Shown here: positions 1 through 10,724 of the stretch, one piece after another
How the letters are laid out: the number at the start of each line of letters is the position of its first letter
How positions within the stretch are numbered: position 1 is the stretch's first letter
DNA from: Henricia sp. BOLD:AAB3569
Taxonomy: Eukaryota > Echinodermata > Asteroidea > Spinulosida > Echinasteridae
Assembly: GCA_037783545.1 (NCBI GenBank)
Contig: JBBELK010000095.1
Coordinates: forward strand, 377,001 to 441,000
Length of the DNA: 64,000 bases
Reading direction: 5' to 3'
Program-made: the position numbers and the translations under genes
The notes under the pieces: model-generated
The model's database searches: none
The model's input: only the letters and a program-made list of their open reading frames with translations
Told to the model about the DNA's origin: nothing

Positions 1-95
1 GAGTATTTTTTACGCGTGTTCATGTGCGTCTATTGGCGCACGCGTGTACGTGCGTGACTGTTGACCACCAAACATTCCCGGATGTTCTAGGTCAC
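1..95 (-). repeat. Partial interspersed repeat at left window edge
   Basis: This stretch matches the reverse complement of about 62970-63046: both carry the TTTTTTACGC start, the ATTGGCGC core and the ACATTCCCGGATGTT end. It is a dispersed repeat that continues beyond the left edge. No coding potential was seen. Confidence 0.55.
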
Positions 96-1029
96 GGAAA
101 GCAATCAATACACCAGTCAAGAGTAATTGTAAATACAAATAACATCAGATTGTGGCTGGTCACCTTCTTTTGCTACATGTAAACTTGTACATTATTTTCT
201 GTGCCGAGTAGTATTTTCCGTTTATGGGAGAATCCTGTAGTTGGGGGCTCTCAGAAAGCCCATTATGTTGAGCTGACCTCTGGAGCCGCGCATGTGCCAT
301 GCAGACACTGCAGGAAGCACTTTAGATACAGTGGCGCATCCTGCCTCAGCGGCTCTTATCGAGGCTGGTGCCATTGCCACAGAGTATAATTTGTCTTACC
401 TTGCCGATGTCGGCATTATAGAAGATATCCTCCCCAGGATGCACCGTGGCAATTCGCTCGTTCTGCAGAGCATACTGTCAAAGCAATAAAAAAAATTACC
501 AAAAATGTCTGCTTTTACCCATATTTCATACAGGCACACCAGAGTCGCGCCAAACCAAATTATTTCTAAAATGTTCTCAAAGTATGCCAGACGTTCAACG
601 TATGAAACAATTTGGAGCGACTTGGTACACAAGAAGACGAAAGATCGACTGTTGGAGTCGTTTCCAATGACTTAACATCTTTAGGCGCGCCGAACCCAAC
701 ATACATGTTTGCAAATCAGTGTGGCCACCTTTGAAAGCTACTCAGAAATGACCTAGCAATTCCGAAGCCAAAACACTACAATTTCTGCAAGTTTTTCCAT
801 TGCCTCTGATAATATTCAAATTATTAGGAACATGTGTGTGACACAGGCCGACAAAATTTCATGGACGTTTAGTACCGTTTGGTGCCAATAATTAGGTGGT
901 CATTTGCAGACACTTAGTATATTTAATGAATATGTGTTTGGTACTGCAAAATTGGAAAATAGAATTAAGTAATGACAAAGACATGTTAAAGCACTTTTCG
1001 ACTTGCACTCATCAGAGCAAAACGCAAGA
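96..1029. other. Intergenic, no gene recognised
   Basis: Only short open frames without recognisable similarity are present. I see no splice-consistent exon, tRNA or repeat shared with the rest of the window. Confidence 0.5.
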
Positions 1030-1526
1030 ATGGCATGGTGATGCTATCGGCAATAGTATACGGCTAAAGGCAGGAATGACATGTTCAGAATGCTGCGCGC
1101 TAATTGGTCAGCTCGACAACAGCAGGGAGTACGCTACTGTGCATGCACAGAGCGCTACGCATGCTGTCCACCAGGTTTCTGATGCAGGCTTGGGGGAGAT
1201 TGTTCCACTCCTGTATAGCTGCTCTGAGTGTTTGTGCATTAACACGCGGATTGTCCCTTGCCAAAACAATATAGCGAACAGCAGTTCACTGTACTGGCCA
1301 GAGCATGTAGTATCATGCATCTGCACATGTATGCTTGAGTCTACATTCATTTGCACAAAACCTGTGTTTTGTGCACACGCTCCATGTAATCTAACTGCGC
1401 ATGCACAGTAGCGTGCTCCCTGCTGTTGTCAAGCTGATTAATTAATGCTCAGCATTCTGAACATGTCATTCCTGCCTTTAGCCGTATACTATTACAGATA
1501 GCATCACCAAGCGGTTCCATGCCAGT
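1030..1526. mobile_element. Foldback/MITE-like element with arms of about 120 bp
   Basis: Positions about 1032-1150 recur in inverted orientation at about 1398-1524; both arms contain GTGATGCTAT, AGTATACGGC and AACAGCAGGGAG. The arms flank a 250-bp centre. The open frame at 896-1411 is a by-product of this structure. No transposase is present, so this would be a non-autonomous DNA element. Target duplications were not identified. Confidence 0.65.
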
Positions 1527-1674
1527 GCATTTTTCAGTTCTGTCAGTTGGGCAACTGCTTGGTTACTGACATGTGTTTAGAGTAGAGTATTGAAGTAATC
1601 CGGTGTGTCATTTTGGTTCATTTTGATGGACAGGATTTTAAGATATGAAATTATAAGTTTCTTTTTGAGCCCAG

Positions 1675-1680
1675 TTTATT
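1675..1680 (-). promoter_or_regulatory. Candidate poly(A) signal for the 171-residue gene
   Basis: AATAAA lies on the minus strand about 45 bases past the TAA stop of the four-exon gene. Position and orientation fit a cleavage signal, but no transcript evidence is available here. Confidence 0.5.
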
Positions 1681-1723
1681 ATGTTTGTTACTTTGCTCAG
1701 TGGCTTTGAAGTGAAACTGCTAT

Positions 1724-4700
1724 TTAAATATCACCACCTACGTGTTGCAAAGTCTCTTCATGTTCTGGCAGTAAAGCAGTATCCTCAGTACTCTCAGCCT
1801 CCGATGCTGTAGCTTTATTATCGCGTAGTTCGTTATCTTTGGGCTCAATTTGAACTTTTTGTTTGTCTTCTTCGTCTTGAATTAGTTTGTTTATTCCGCC
1901 CTCGATGATGCCGTGGCGAAGTGACTCTTGGAGGTTGGAGAGTCCTGCGTGTTTCTTGTCCTTGAGAAGGTGAAACAAAAGAAAAGTAAACATGGAATAT
2001 TTTCAACTGAATTTATAGAAGAAAGTGCCTGAACAAAATCATCAGAGGTACCGTTTGCGCCCAAACAAAAATTTGCCGCCCGGACAAAAAAACTCGGCCG
2101 CCCAGACAAAAATAATCAATATTCTCCTCTTAAACGCTTCAAAAATACAGCCAAGTCATTCCAAAATTAGGTGTAAAGTCACCAAACATGATTCACTAGC
2201 CACTAGTGTCATTATCGTTCACTAACACACACATATTCATCGCATCAGCGACCCAATCTGAGATCCATAATGGCCATGGCAGTTGCATGCATTTGTTTTA
2301 AACAGCACCCTTATGTGGCAAATCAGTGTTTACCGTGTGAGGGTGCTGCTCAGCGTGCCCGGACAAAATATTTAGCAGTGAAAATGTGTTATTTCTACAA
2401 GTAGTTAAAAGCCTATGTCGAGAAAACTGTCTTGTAGAAATTTCATCCACATAGATGCAGTAATATTTCAGAAACCTGAAAAATCAATGCATGTTTTTTG
2501 TGTGTGAAACCTTTTTAAAAACCCACCTTCAGTTTGCAATTTCTTCCATGTGGTGTTTGTTACAGTTGCAATCAACACTTTTAGTCATTTTTTTTTGACA
2601 ACCATTTTTGCAAAAAAGTGCAAATTATGTATTGGGGCTTTGAATTTCACAAAACACTGTGTTTACACTTGAAACGACAAAAGTGAATACAGACCTGGCA
2701 TTTTTATTAGACTAAACATTTGCCGCGTTTACACTACATCTCGATTCGGCTTCAATTCGCCTTCTCCACCGTTTACAAACTGCAAAATTCAATGCTAATT
2801 GTGACCGCAGCGCATGCGTGTATTCGGCGATTAAACCTACCACATGGCAGGCACCGGATGCTCAAATTGCCGAATCTGTATTTGGGTAGCGTTTACACTA
2901 CAAGCGACCTAGACAATTGCGGTTTTCTACTCCGCAATTGCAGGGTTCAACCCTACCCAAAAGGTGACTTGAAAAAGGCGTCTGATCTGCCTTTTTCAAT
3001 TAACCTTTTGCATTTACATTTAGCGCCTACCCGGCTTCAACTCGCTTTTTTGGAAATTGCGGAGTTCGATTCGGCAAAGACGAATCGAGTGTAAACGGGA
3101 CTAAACTAGTTTGTTTGAAACGGCATACACTGAGGGCACTATGATACCGAGCACTTTCACTGTTTGCAATGAGCACTTCTGTTAGAAATTTAAAAATGTA
3201 AACAATTTAAAAAATGGCAAAATGGCAAAATGACAACAGCGCCCCCAGGGGCAACAAGCAGTTGGGATAAACTTTCTTCCACAAAAACAATGGTCAAGTG
3301 GTTTAGGTCACTGACTCACAATACTCGGGTGAAAACTTGAGGTTTCGGGTTCGATACCCGGCTGGCAGGGGTACCTGCGCCCTTAAGCAAGGCACTTTAA
3401 ACACACTTGCTCCATTCTTCAGAAGAGATGTAAAGCCGTTGGTCCAGTGTGTTGTGTAATGCACTTAAAAGATCCCAGAGCATTCTTTCGCGAAGAGTTC
3501 TAAAGGGATTCCCCAGTGTCTCTGGCCGTCGGCTGCCAATGGCGCCGCCCACCTATGTATCTCGATGTTTAGGTGGAAGACACTTGTAGTGCAATTCAGC
3601 CTACAGGCTGCGAATTGAAGTTCATTAAACCCATTAAATATAAATAAATTAAATAAAAAATTAAATAAATAAATAAATAATGCAAAAAATGTAGTCTCTT
3701 TGTGAGGTTTTGGTCGCACACGGCTAGGCAAAACAACATTTAGTGAATTTTGCATTACTTATGGGTCTTTCTATAAATTAGGGGTCCAATTTTGGTGTCA
3801 CCCGTAACATTTTACATTTTGTTTTTGTAAATTCAGGACACATTCTTTAACTACTTTCCATCTCAAAGAGTGAGTAGATAAAGTACAATTCATACAAAAT
3901 GTTTAAAAGCCATTTTAATGATTTTTGTACGAAAAATAACATATCCGTGGTGTAACGGGGACCCCTAAGTTATAGAAAGACCCTTATGTGTGCATACTTG
4001 TGGGATTTACACAAATCTTTTCAGCGTATTTTTGTTTTCAATACTTATAACAACGCTTAGCTACACCTTAGTTGAATAGATATAGATTTTACAGATTAGC
4101 TAAACATAGCCGTGGTCACTAACCATGCACATTGAAACCTCACTAATATGGTCTTTCTCACTTACTTGAATAGTGTTTGCTTGCACTATCCGATCCAGGG
4201 AGTATTTCAACCTTTTGACATCATCAGGAGGTGAATGATCCTTAGTAGTACATGTAGACTCCTCATCAGCAGGTTCCTAATCAAAATTTGAAAGACAAAG
4301 AGAGTTATAACAACTCACCCCAAAGTATGTTAATCCTGAATATTTTTTAGACGGATTAAAGGCCAGTGTATCATTTCCAATGACCCCAAAAAGTAATCGA
4401 CAAGTTTACAGGTGAAAAGTTCTGAAAGTAAAGATTGAATTTCAAAGTCTTACGATTACATTTCATATTTTGTTGTTTTCATTGCTAAACTCACCACAAC
4501 ATCGGAAGCAGCAGAATTCTCTTTTTCAAACCTGTCATTGGGCCTCCTGTTAAAATGAAGTCAATAAAGTTTAGTCAATAATAAAGTTTAGTCAATTTAA
4601 CAACTGAATGATTTTTATTGATCAGTAATTACTCTACTCATTTTTGTCATTGTGACAGTCCTGTCAACAACTATTAAGTTCGAGTCTCAGGTGAAACTGA

Positions 4701-5936
4701 AAAGTGAGGACCGACAAGTCCCGAATCCCAAGAACCCCCAAAGCTCGCCCCACATGGTTCGACACATGGTCTATCCAGCGGTACCCGAAGATGCGGCGAA
4801 GGGAAGTAGTCAGGAAGGCGTCCAGTCGTTGCCTCAACCGGCTGGTCAAGGTCCACGCTTTACTTGCATAAAGCAAAACCAGCAGGACCAGCGAGCGGAA
4901 GACTCACTACCACAGAAGACCCTTGCCCGTCGCTGACTGGGATATTTCAACAACAGCTGAAAGTTGTGTAATGTTGGAATACGTGTTTCAAAGTTTGCCA
5001 AGTATGGCATAATGACAACGAAAACAAATGCATCACGTTAGCAAAAAAAATCAGGTTAGCATGCAGTTTGGTTTGCTAGGTGCTTTTAAGCAGAGAATGA
5101 GTTTTATGAAATGGAGAGTGCTGCTTAAAGGCCTACTGTATCATTTGCAATGACCCAAAATGTTAATCAACGAGTTAACTAGAAAAACCTTTCTTAAATA
5201 AAGATTGAATTGGTAGCAACTATCCAATATAATGTTTCCGCCCGAGATGATACAATTTTACCAGAAAATAATCCATGAAGATAACATTTATTTAGATCGT
5301 TTGCTCAGAACGATTCACTTAGAAGCCCGCCCTCATAAGATTCAAATTACTTAGTTTGCTCGCATCTGTGTGGTCCGAAATGGGTGCTGTGTACAGGCTG
5401 CACGATTCAGGCTTTGCACGCTTTCTGTAAGTACCCGTATGTTACACTGTGCATGTGGACTAGACTGGTTCGCAAACCAGTATGACGCGAGCCACAGAGT
5501 GCGTACGTACATGTACATGTACGTACGCGACCGACTGAGAACGAAGAGACGAATTTAGAATAAGTCACAAACAATCATTTTGAAATTCTTTGTCAAGACC
5601 CGCAAAAAACGCATGGATTTCCATGTTGTTTTTTGAAAACATGGTACATGTCACAGAGCTGAAATATCTTCAGATTTGTTTGATTTATAATGGTTTTATT
5701 CCCAGAATCACTCAAAAACAGATCATCTATAGGGCCTTTAATCAGAAAACGAGTGCTAACAGGTTTTATGAAATTCACCCCAGATCAGGGATGGAAATAA
5801 GAGATTAGACAAGCAATTACCTTGACGAAGGCGAATCAGGCACCAGGGCCGCTGGTTGGACGTAAAGGAAATTATCATCGCTATCTTCATCTTGTGATGA
5901 ACCGCCATCGAAGGAAATTATACTGGTGTTTGCCAT
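1724..5936 (-). CDS. Uncharacterised acidic 171-residue protein, four coding exons
   Basis: The exons on the minus strand are 5936-5821, 4546-4495, 4276-4166 and 1960-1724. All introns are GT-AG (donors GTAATT, GTGAGT, GTAAGT), phases join exactly, and the sum is 516 nt ending in TAA. The predicted protein begins MANTSIISFDGG. It has an acidic N-terminus (SQDEDSDD at residues 14-21), an Arg/Asp/Glu-rich middle, and a charged helical stretch of about 30 residues (SLDRIVQANTIQ, then LSNLQESLRHGI) spanning exons 3 and 4. The tail is strongly acidic. No signal peptide or membrane segment is visible. I do not recognise the family, so no function is offered. Low-complexity acidic ends around one conserved-looking helix suggest a small nuclear or adaptor protein, which is inference only. 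Introns 1 and 3 are full of repeats. A further untranslated 5' exon is possible. Confidence 0.72.
2027..2390 (+). repeat. Interspersed repeat, 'CCCGGACAAAA' family, copy a
   Basis: It shares a several-hundred-base order of words (GCCGCCCGGACAAAAA, TACAGCCAAGTCATT, GTGTAAAGTCACCAAACAT, CATTATCGTTCACT) with 35853-36190 and, less completely, with 36563-36800. It lies in the last intron of the 171-residue gene. It is probably a non-autonomous DNA element, because copy b has inverted ends. Confidence 0.65.
2427..2515 (+). repeat. Repeat fragment shared with 50793-50880
   Basis: The words CTTGTAGAAATTTCA, ACATAGATGCA and CCTGAAAAATC occur in the same order at both places. The fragment lies in the last intron of the 171-residue gene. 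Family unknown. Confidence 0.5.
2680..3104 (+). mobile_element. MITE-like repeat with CGTTTACACT ends, copy a
   Basis: The core, about 2724-3102, is bounded by CGTTTACACT..TCGATTCG and its inverse CGAATCGAGTGTAAACG. The same word order (GGCATTTTTATT, GCATGCG, GTATTTGGGTAG, GGGTTCAA) recurs at about 60830-61302. No coding capacity. Confidence 0.65.
3289..3681 (+). mobile_element. tRNA-derived SINE, copy 1
   Basis: The head resembles a class II (Leu/Ser-like) tRNA: GTCAAGTGGTTTAGG is a decayed A box and GGGTTCGATACCC a B box. A body shared with the copies at 23902-24209, 26101-26457, 54744-55079 and 63630-63930 follows (AGCAAGGCACTTTAAAC, GATCCCAGAGCATTCTTTCG). It ends in an AAAT-rich tail. 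The tRNA part would not fold as a functional tRNA. Confidence 0.8.
3763..3983. mobile_element. 221-bp MITE with GGGTCTTTCTATAA inverted ends
   Basis: The left end GGGTCTTTCTATAA..TTAGGGGTCC is matched by the right end GGACCCC..TTATAGAAAGACCC. TTAT flanks both sides (3759-3762 and 3984-3987), a candidate 4-bp target duplication. The element lies in the last intron of the 171-residue gene. Confidence 0.75.
4664..4876 (-). mobile_element. LINE reverse-transcriptase fragment (post-RT region)
   Basis: The minus strand reads YASKAWTLTSRLRQRLD followed by SLRRIFGYRWIDHVSN. This is the segment after the RT palm found in many CR1/RTE-type LINEs. It is short and isolated, with no intact retrotransposon around it: a dead fragment in intron 1 of the 171-residue gene. 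Confidence 0.75.
5127..5741. repeat. Possible TTAAAGGCC-ended element
   Basis: It starts at TTAAAGGCCTACTGTATC and ends at an inverse AGGGCCTTTAAT. The first 100 bases resemble 4354-4450 (TGTATCATTT, CAATGACCC, AAAGATTGAATT). The inverted ends are short and the call is tentative. Confidence 0.35.
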
Positions 5937-6267
5937 CGTTCATGAAAATTGCTGATACTCGGCTTTAAACCTGTCAAAACATAAAGAAACTACCATAATA
6001 ATAAACACTGATATACAATTGGGAACCAGACTAAGGGTTTAGTGTGTCACGTGTCTATTGTCTGGTTCTTAGACCTAATGATTCTGTCTATTTGTTCATC
6101 GTGACCAACTCAGCTTCAAAGTGGAGTCAACTCGACCTGGTTACCAACACTGCTCTGCGTAGATAATGCACAACAGTCGAGTTGGTAAATTGGTCGAGCT
6201 GGCACATCGGTCGATTTGGTTCAAGACGAGTTGATCTGCACCCATAGGGTAAAGAGTAACGTTTAAC
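5937..6267. other. Upstream region of the 171-residue gene
   Basis: This is the 5' flank of the minus-strand gene. About 6125-6240 holds degenerate CAACTCGACC/GTCGAGTTGGT words that resemble the tandem array further right. No TATA box or other promoter element could be assigned with confidence. Confidence 0.4.
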
Positions 6268-6475
6268 TATAATGGGCGATTTAATAAAGCCATTGCAAAG
6301 CAAGTTGACCAAGCAAGGAGAGCTATGTTCAGCCTCAAAGAAAAAGAGCTATGAAATTGGATCTTCCAATAGATATTAAATGTTCCTTTTTTGACCAAAT
6401 CGTTCTCCCCATTTTATTATACGGTTGCGAAGTCTGGGGCTTTATGAAATTAGACCAAGTCGAATGACTCCATAA
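6268..6475 (+). mobile_element. LINE fragment (RT end, frameshifted)
   Basis: The plus-strand frames read NKAIAKQVDQARRAMFSL, then after a shift LPIDIKCSFFDQIVLPILL and YGCEVWGF, then a stop. This is typical of the L2/CR1 post-RT region. The frame change and stop show it is dead. Confidence 0.7.
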
Positions 6476-6514
6476 ACAGGGGGAGGGGGGAGAGCCAATT
6501 AATAGGTGCATAAG

Positions 6515-6771
6515 CAGGGGCGGATCCAGGATTTTGAAAGGGGGGGGCATGAAATGCTGATGACAATGAAATAGCGAGCGCGTAGCGCGAAGCCCTAACG
6601 GCTTCTAGCATGTCTAGATGGATTCTAGATGTTCTGTGGTGCGATCTGGGGCAATATTTAACCACTTTAAGCAGGAAAGGTGTGCACAAAAAGTGGATTT
6701 TTTTAATTTATTTATTTTTTATTTGAAAAGGGGGGTGCGTGCGCCCTCCCACGCCCCTGGATCCACCCCTG
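6515..6771. mobile_element. 257-bp MITE with CAGGGGCGGATCCAGG end
   Basis: The left end CAGGGGCGGATCCAGG is matched by the inverse CCTGGATCCACCCCTG. ATAAG directly flanks both sides (6510-6514 and 6772-6776), a 5-bp target duplication. A second copy with its own 5-bp duplication lies at 14549-14747. The CAGGG terminus is hAT-like; superfamily not proven. Confidence 0.85.
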
Positions 6772-6915
6772 ATAAGTATGTAACAGCTCCTTATTGAATG
6801 TTGAATAAGTAACAGCTCCTTATTGAATGTTGAACGTCAAATAAGTAACCAACTTCACACCGGTGTTGACCTGCACACTATTCAGCTTTCCATAGACGAG
6901 TGCACAAAAGGGGTA

Positions 6916-8612
6916 CAGGTCAACTCGGTCCCAAGTCAACTCGGTCCCGGTCAACTCGGTCCCAGGTCAACTCGGTCCCAGGTCAACTCGGTCCTTGCTC
7001 TATGGTCCCAGGTCAACTCGGTCCCAGGTCAACTCGGTCCTTGCTCTATGGTCCCAGGTCAACTCGGTCCCAGGTCAACTCGGTCCTTGCTCTATGGTCC
7101 CAGGTCAACTCGGTCCCAGGTCAACTCGGTCCTTGCTCTATGGTCCCAGGTCAACTTGGTCCCAGGTCAACTCGGTCCCAGGTCAACTCGGTCCTTGCTC
7201 TATGGTCCCAAGTCAACTCGGTCCCGGTCAACTCGGTCCTTGCTCTATGGTCCCAGGTCAACTCGGTCCCAGGTCAACTCGGTCCCAGGTCAACTCGGTC
7301 CTTGCTCTATGGTCCCAGGTCAACTCTGTCCCAGGTCAACTCGGTCCTTGCTCTATGGTCCCAGGTCAACTCGGTCCCAGGTCAACTCGGTCCCAGGTCA
7401 ACTCGGTCCCAGGTCAACTCGGTCCCAGGTCAACTCGGTCCTTGCTCTATGGTCCAAGGTCAACTCGGTCCCAGGTCAACTCGGTCCTTGCTCTATGGTC
7501 CCAAGTCAACTCGGTCCCAGGTCAACTCGGTCCTTGCTCTATGGTCCCAAGTCAACTCGGTCCCGGTCAACTCGGTCCTTGCTCTATGGTCCCAGGTCAA
7601 CTCGGTCCCAGGTCAACTCGGTCCTTGCTCTATGGTCCCAAGTCAACTCGGTCCCGGTCAACTCGGTCCTTGCTCTATGGTCCCAGGTCAACTCGGTCCC
7701 AGGTCAACTCGGTCCCAGGTCAACTCGGTCCCAGGTCAACTCGGTCCCAGGTCAACTCGGTCCTTGCTCTATGGTCCCAGGTCAACTCGGTCCCAGGTCA
7801 ACTCGGTCCTTGCTCTATGGTCCCAGGTCAACTCGGTCCCAGGTCAACTCGGTCCCAGGTCAACTCGGTCCCAGGTCAACTCGGTCCCAGGTCAACTCGG
7901 TCCCAGGTCAACTCGGTCCTTGCTCTATGGTCCCAGGTCAACTCGGTCCCAGGTCAACTCGGTCCTTGCTCTATGGTCCCAAGTCAACTCGGTCCCAGGT
8001 CAACTCGGTCCTTGCTCTATGGTCCCAAGTAAACTCGGTCCCAGGTCAACTCGGTCCTTGCTCTATGGTCCCAAGTCAACTCGGTCCCGGTCAACTCGGT
8101 CCTTGCTCTATGGTCCCAGGTCAACTCGGTCCCAGGTCAACTCGGTCCTTGCTCTATGGTCCCAAGTCAACTCGGTCCCGGTCAACTCGGTCCTTGCTCT
8201 ATGGTCCCAGGTCAACTCGGTCCCAGGTCAACTCGGTCCCAGGTCAACTCGGTCCCAGGTCAACTCGGTCCTTGCTCTATGGTCCCAGGTCAACTCGGTC
8301 CCAGGTCAACTCGGTCCCAGGTCAACTCGGTCCCAGGTCAACTCGGTCCTTGCTCTATGGTCCCAGGTCAACTCGGTCCCAGGTCAACTCGGTCCTTGCT
8401 CTATGGTCCCAGGTCAACTCGGTCCCAGGTCAACTCGGTCCTTGCTCTATGGTCCCAAGTCAACTCGGTCCCGGTCAACTCGGTCCTTGCTCTATGGTCC
8501 CAGGTCAACTCGGTCCCAGGTCAACTCGGCCCCAGGTCAACTCGGCCCCAAGTCAACTCGGCCCCAAGTCAACTCGGTCCCGACGAACTAAGCCCCAGGA
8601 CAACTCGACCGT
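6916..8612 (+). repeat. 1.7-kb minisatellite of 16-bp and 30-bp units
   Basis: The basic unit is CCCAGGTCAACTCGGT (16 bp). About 28 units carry an extra CCTTGCTCTATGGT (14 bp), giving an irregular higher-order pattern of 16- and 30-bp steps. Units are nearly identical; variants include a 2-base deletion (CCCGGTCAACTCGGT). Toward the right end GGTCCC becomes GGCCCC and the array closes with CGACGAACTAAGCCCCAGG. No unit contains a stop in any forward frame, so all three frames stay open (600 codons from 6823, 563 from 6900, 345 from 6995). The frames share one set of peptides and have no initiation context or splice evidence, so I call this non-coding. Confidence 0.95.
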
Positions 8613-9032
8613 CATTGGCAAATAAATGTAGCCCGCGTAAAGAAAAGTTTGAAGATCATAATCGGCGTAGTCGCCAATAAAAGTAACACCTTACGCCGCA
8701 CGCGCACGACATCGGGCCCAAGAAAATATCAAGGTTTGCGGCATGGTTCATGCTTAAAATCCAAAATGTTTATACCGTTTAATGCAATCCGCGCCCCACC
8801 AAAATTGCCCGTAAATCTGACGTCAAACAATTCGCAGTGAACATTCGCCTATAATTTAGTTGAACTTGGGCCTAAGCAAATTTGTGGCACAAACTGTCAA
8901 ATTCGCGTCAAGTTCGCTTTCACAAGCCCTCGCGTATGAATTTGTCATGTACAAAAATGTTGAATAATTTGGCATATTGCGTCAAATGAATCGGAAAAGA
9001 TCGGCTGCTTAGAAATCTTGTACATTTTCAAG
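8613..9032. other. 420-bp spacer between inverted tandem arms
   Basis: Single-copy sequence separates the right end of the minisatellite from its inverted partner. No open frame of note and no repeat recognised. Confidence 0.5.
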
Positions 9033-9152
9033 ATCGGTCGAGTTGTCCTGGGCCTTAGTTCGTTGGGACCGAGTTGACTCGGGACCGAGTTGACCCGGGA
9101 CCGAGTTGACTTGGGACCGAGTTGACTTGGGACCGAGTTGACTTGGGACCGA
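9033..9152 (-). repeat. Inverted partner of the 16-bp array
   Basis: On the minus strand this reads six GGTCAACTCGGTCC-type units ending in the same CTAAG..CCCAGGACAACTCGACCG boundary as 8581-8612. It is an inverted copy of the right end of the main array, so the two form a foldback. Confidence 0.9.
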
Positions 9153-9763
9153 GTTGATGACTCGAAACCCACAAAAGCACAAGGCCCAGTGCCAGTGAGT
9201 GGCAAACATTGCGCGTGCGAACATGGCAACGTTAGCGTGAGGCGAGTGGAATTTAATGCAGCTTCTGATAGTTACAGTACCGGCTCGGGTTTCTCAAGGA
9301 AATCTTAGAACAGACGGAATCAGAAATCCACAAATGTGACTTTCGTGGCAAGATAACTCTTTTGCCATGACTATCGGAGGCTTATCAATTCCATGAATTC
9401 GTCAAGTAAACTAAACTGTATGTCATCCTCCATGGTCATTCAGGTCAGTGTTTGTTAGCCGGTGCGGTGCGAGCAGCGCAGAGAGAGACGTACAGAGAAA
9501 TATTTCCTCTCGTGCACCTAGCTAGCTGTGCATGCTGTTTACTTTTTTACGCGCGCCAATTGAATGTAGCGCCACCAAGAGTTCATTATGCGGATTCAAA
9601 GCGCGCGCGCGCCTTCAGCTGGAGCAGTTCTTGGAGCACGTGGCGAGATTCCGCTTGTGCTTGGAGGCGTCAAAATAATGTACCTATCTTTACCGTAAAA
9701 GACACAAATATTGATACCACTTCGGACGTACGTTTGCCAAGTTTACCGGCGCGCCGGCCAGAC
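9153..9763. other. No gene recognised
   Basis: The open frame 9452-9799 has no recognisable similarity. A CpG- and GCGC-rich patch lies near 9550-9620. I see no feature that can be supported. Confidence 0.4.
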
Positions 9764-10322
9764 TTAAAGGGCCTGGAATGGTTTTTTTTTAATCAATGAA
9801 ATCTGTGCTATAGAACTAGTCCATTAATTTACAATCATAAAAACCCTACTTGGAAGTTGTTTGGGGGGTTAAAATCAAGGTTTTTTATTTTTATGCTAAT
9901 GAAAATTTACATATGCATGACAAAGTGGTGATGTCACTTTAGGAAAACTCAGGAAAATCTCATTCAACTGTGCACAAAAATGTCCACAATTTTCTCCAAC
10001 TTGCTGAAACTTCTGTAACCCATACGGTTTAGGTTTGTTTTACATGTACATGTTGCCTGTTGTAAACCATGAAAAAACTAAGGCTGGAAACTGCAGCATT
10101 TTTTCACAATCCCAGTTTGAAGTCTTATGTTTTTCCTTTGCTTTTCTGCTGTGTGTTCCTAAAGTGACATGCCCCAAACAGCGCCCTCTTTCTGTGAGTT
10201 TATGTGAAGAAATTTTGAAAAATGCCACTTTTTATTCATGGGGCATCAAAATGAACACAAGTAATCCTTCATATGCAGCAGAAACTGTGCATAAAGTTGT
10301 TGAGCATTTCAGAGCCCTTTAA
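9764..10322. mobile_element. TTAA-flanked element (TTAAAGGGCC ends), copy a
   Basis: TTAA (9764-9767) opens and TTAA (10319-10322) closes the element, with inverse ends AAGGGCC and GAGCCCTT. The 559-bp interior aligns word for word with 39080-39659 (ACAATCATAAAAA, TTTATGCTAAT, AACAGCGCCCTCT). Non-coding. Confidence 0.8.
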
Positions 10323-10724
10323 GTTGTTGTGCGCCATCGTATTAATTGAAACTACTGTGTATTTCAAATCTCTGCTGATCACACAACTTTAACAACGAAA
10401 TTAGTTCCTTGTTTCTTCGACGATTTGAAGTATTCATTTCGAAAGAAAATCTTGGTCACCCCGGCCGGGGTCACAATATCCTCAGTCAGGGTTTTAAAAC
10501 TTAACTGTTTACGACAATCGAAATGCCTGTTTTGCCAGTTGTCGCTCGCACCTCATTTCATCCTCTGCACGGTCAACTGTTCCGCCAACAGTAATTTGCT
10601 AGTCTCATACCCAGACCTGGCGGGGATGCTCGCCCAACAGGTCTGGACGTGCCAGTGCACTTTGCTGAAAGGACCACGACTGATTGGCATATAGTTGTAA
10701 CGCCTGCACAACCATTAACAAATA

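Noticed and set aside
896-1411. 171-codon open frame at the left end
   Set aside because: It runs across both arms of a foldback element and has no recognisable domain.
6823-8625. 600-codon open frame as a repetitive protein gene
   Set aside because: All three forward frames are open through the same array and the period (16/30 bp) does not respect codons. There is no start context or splicing, so it is a minisatellite artefact.
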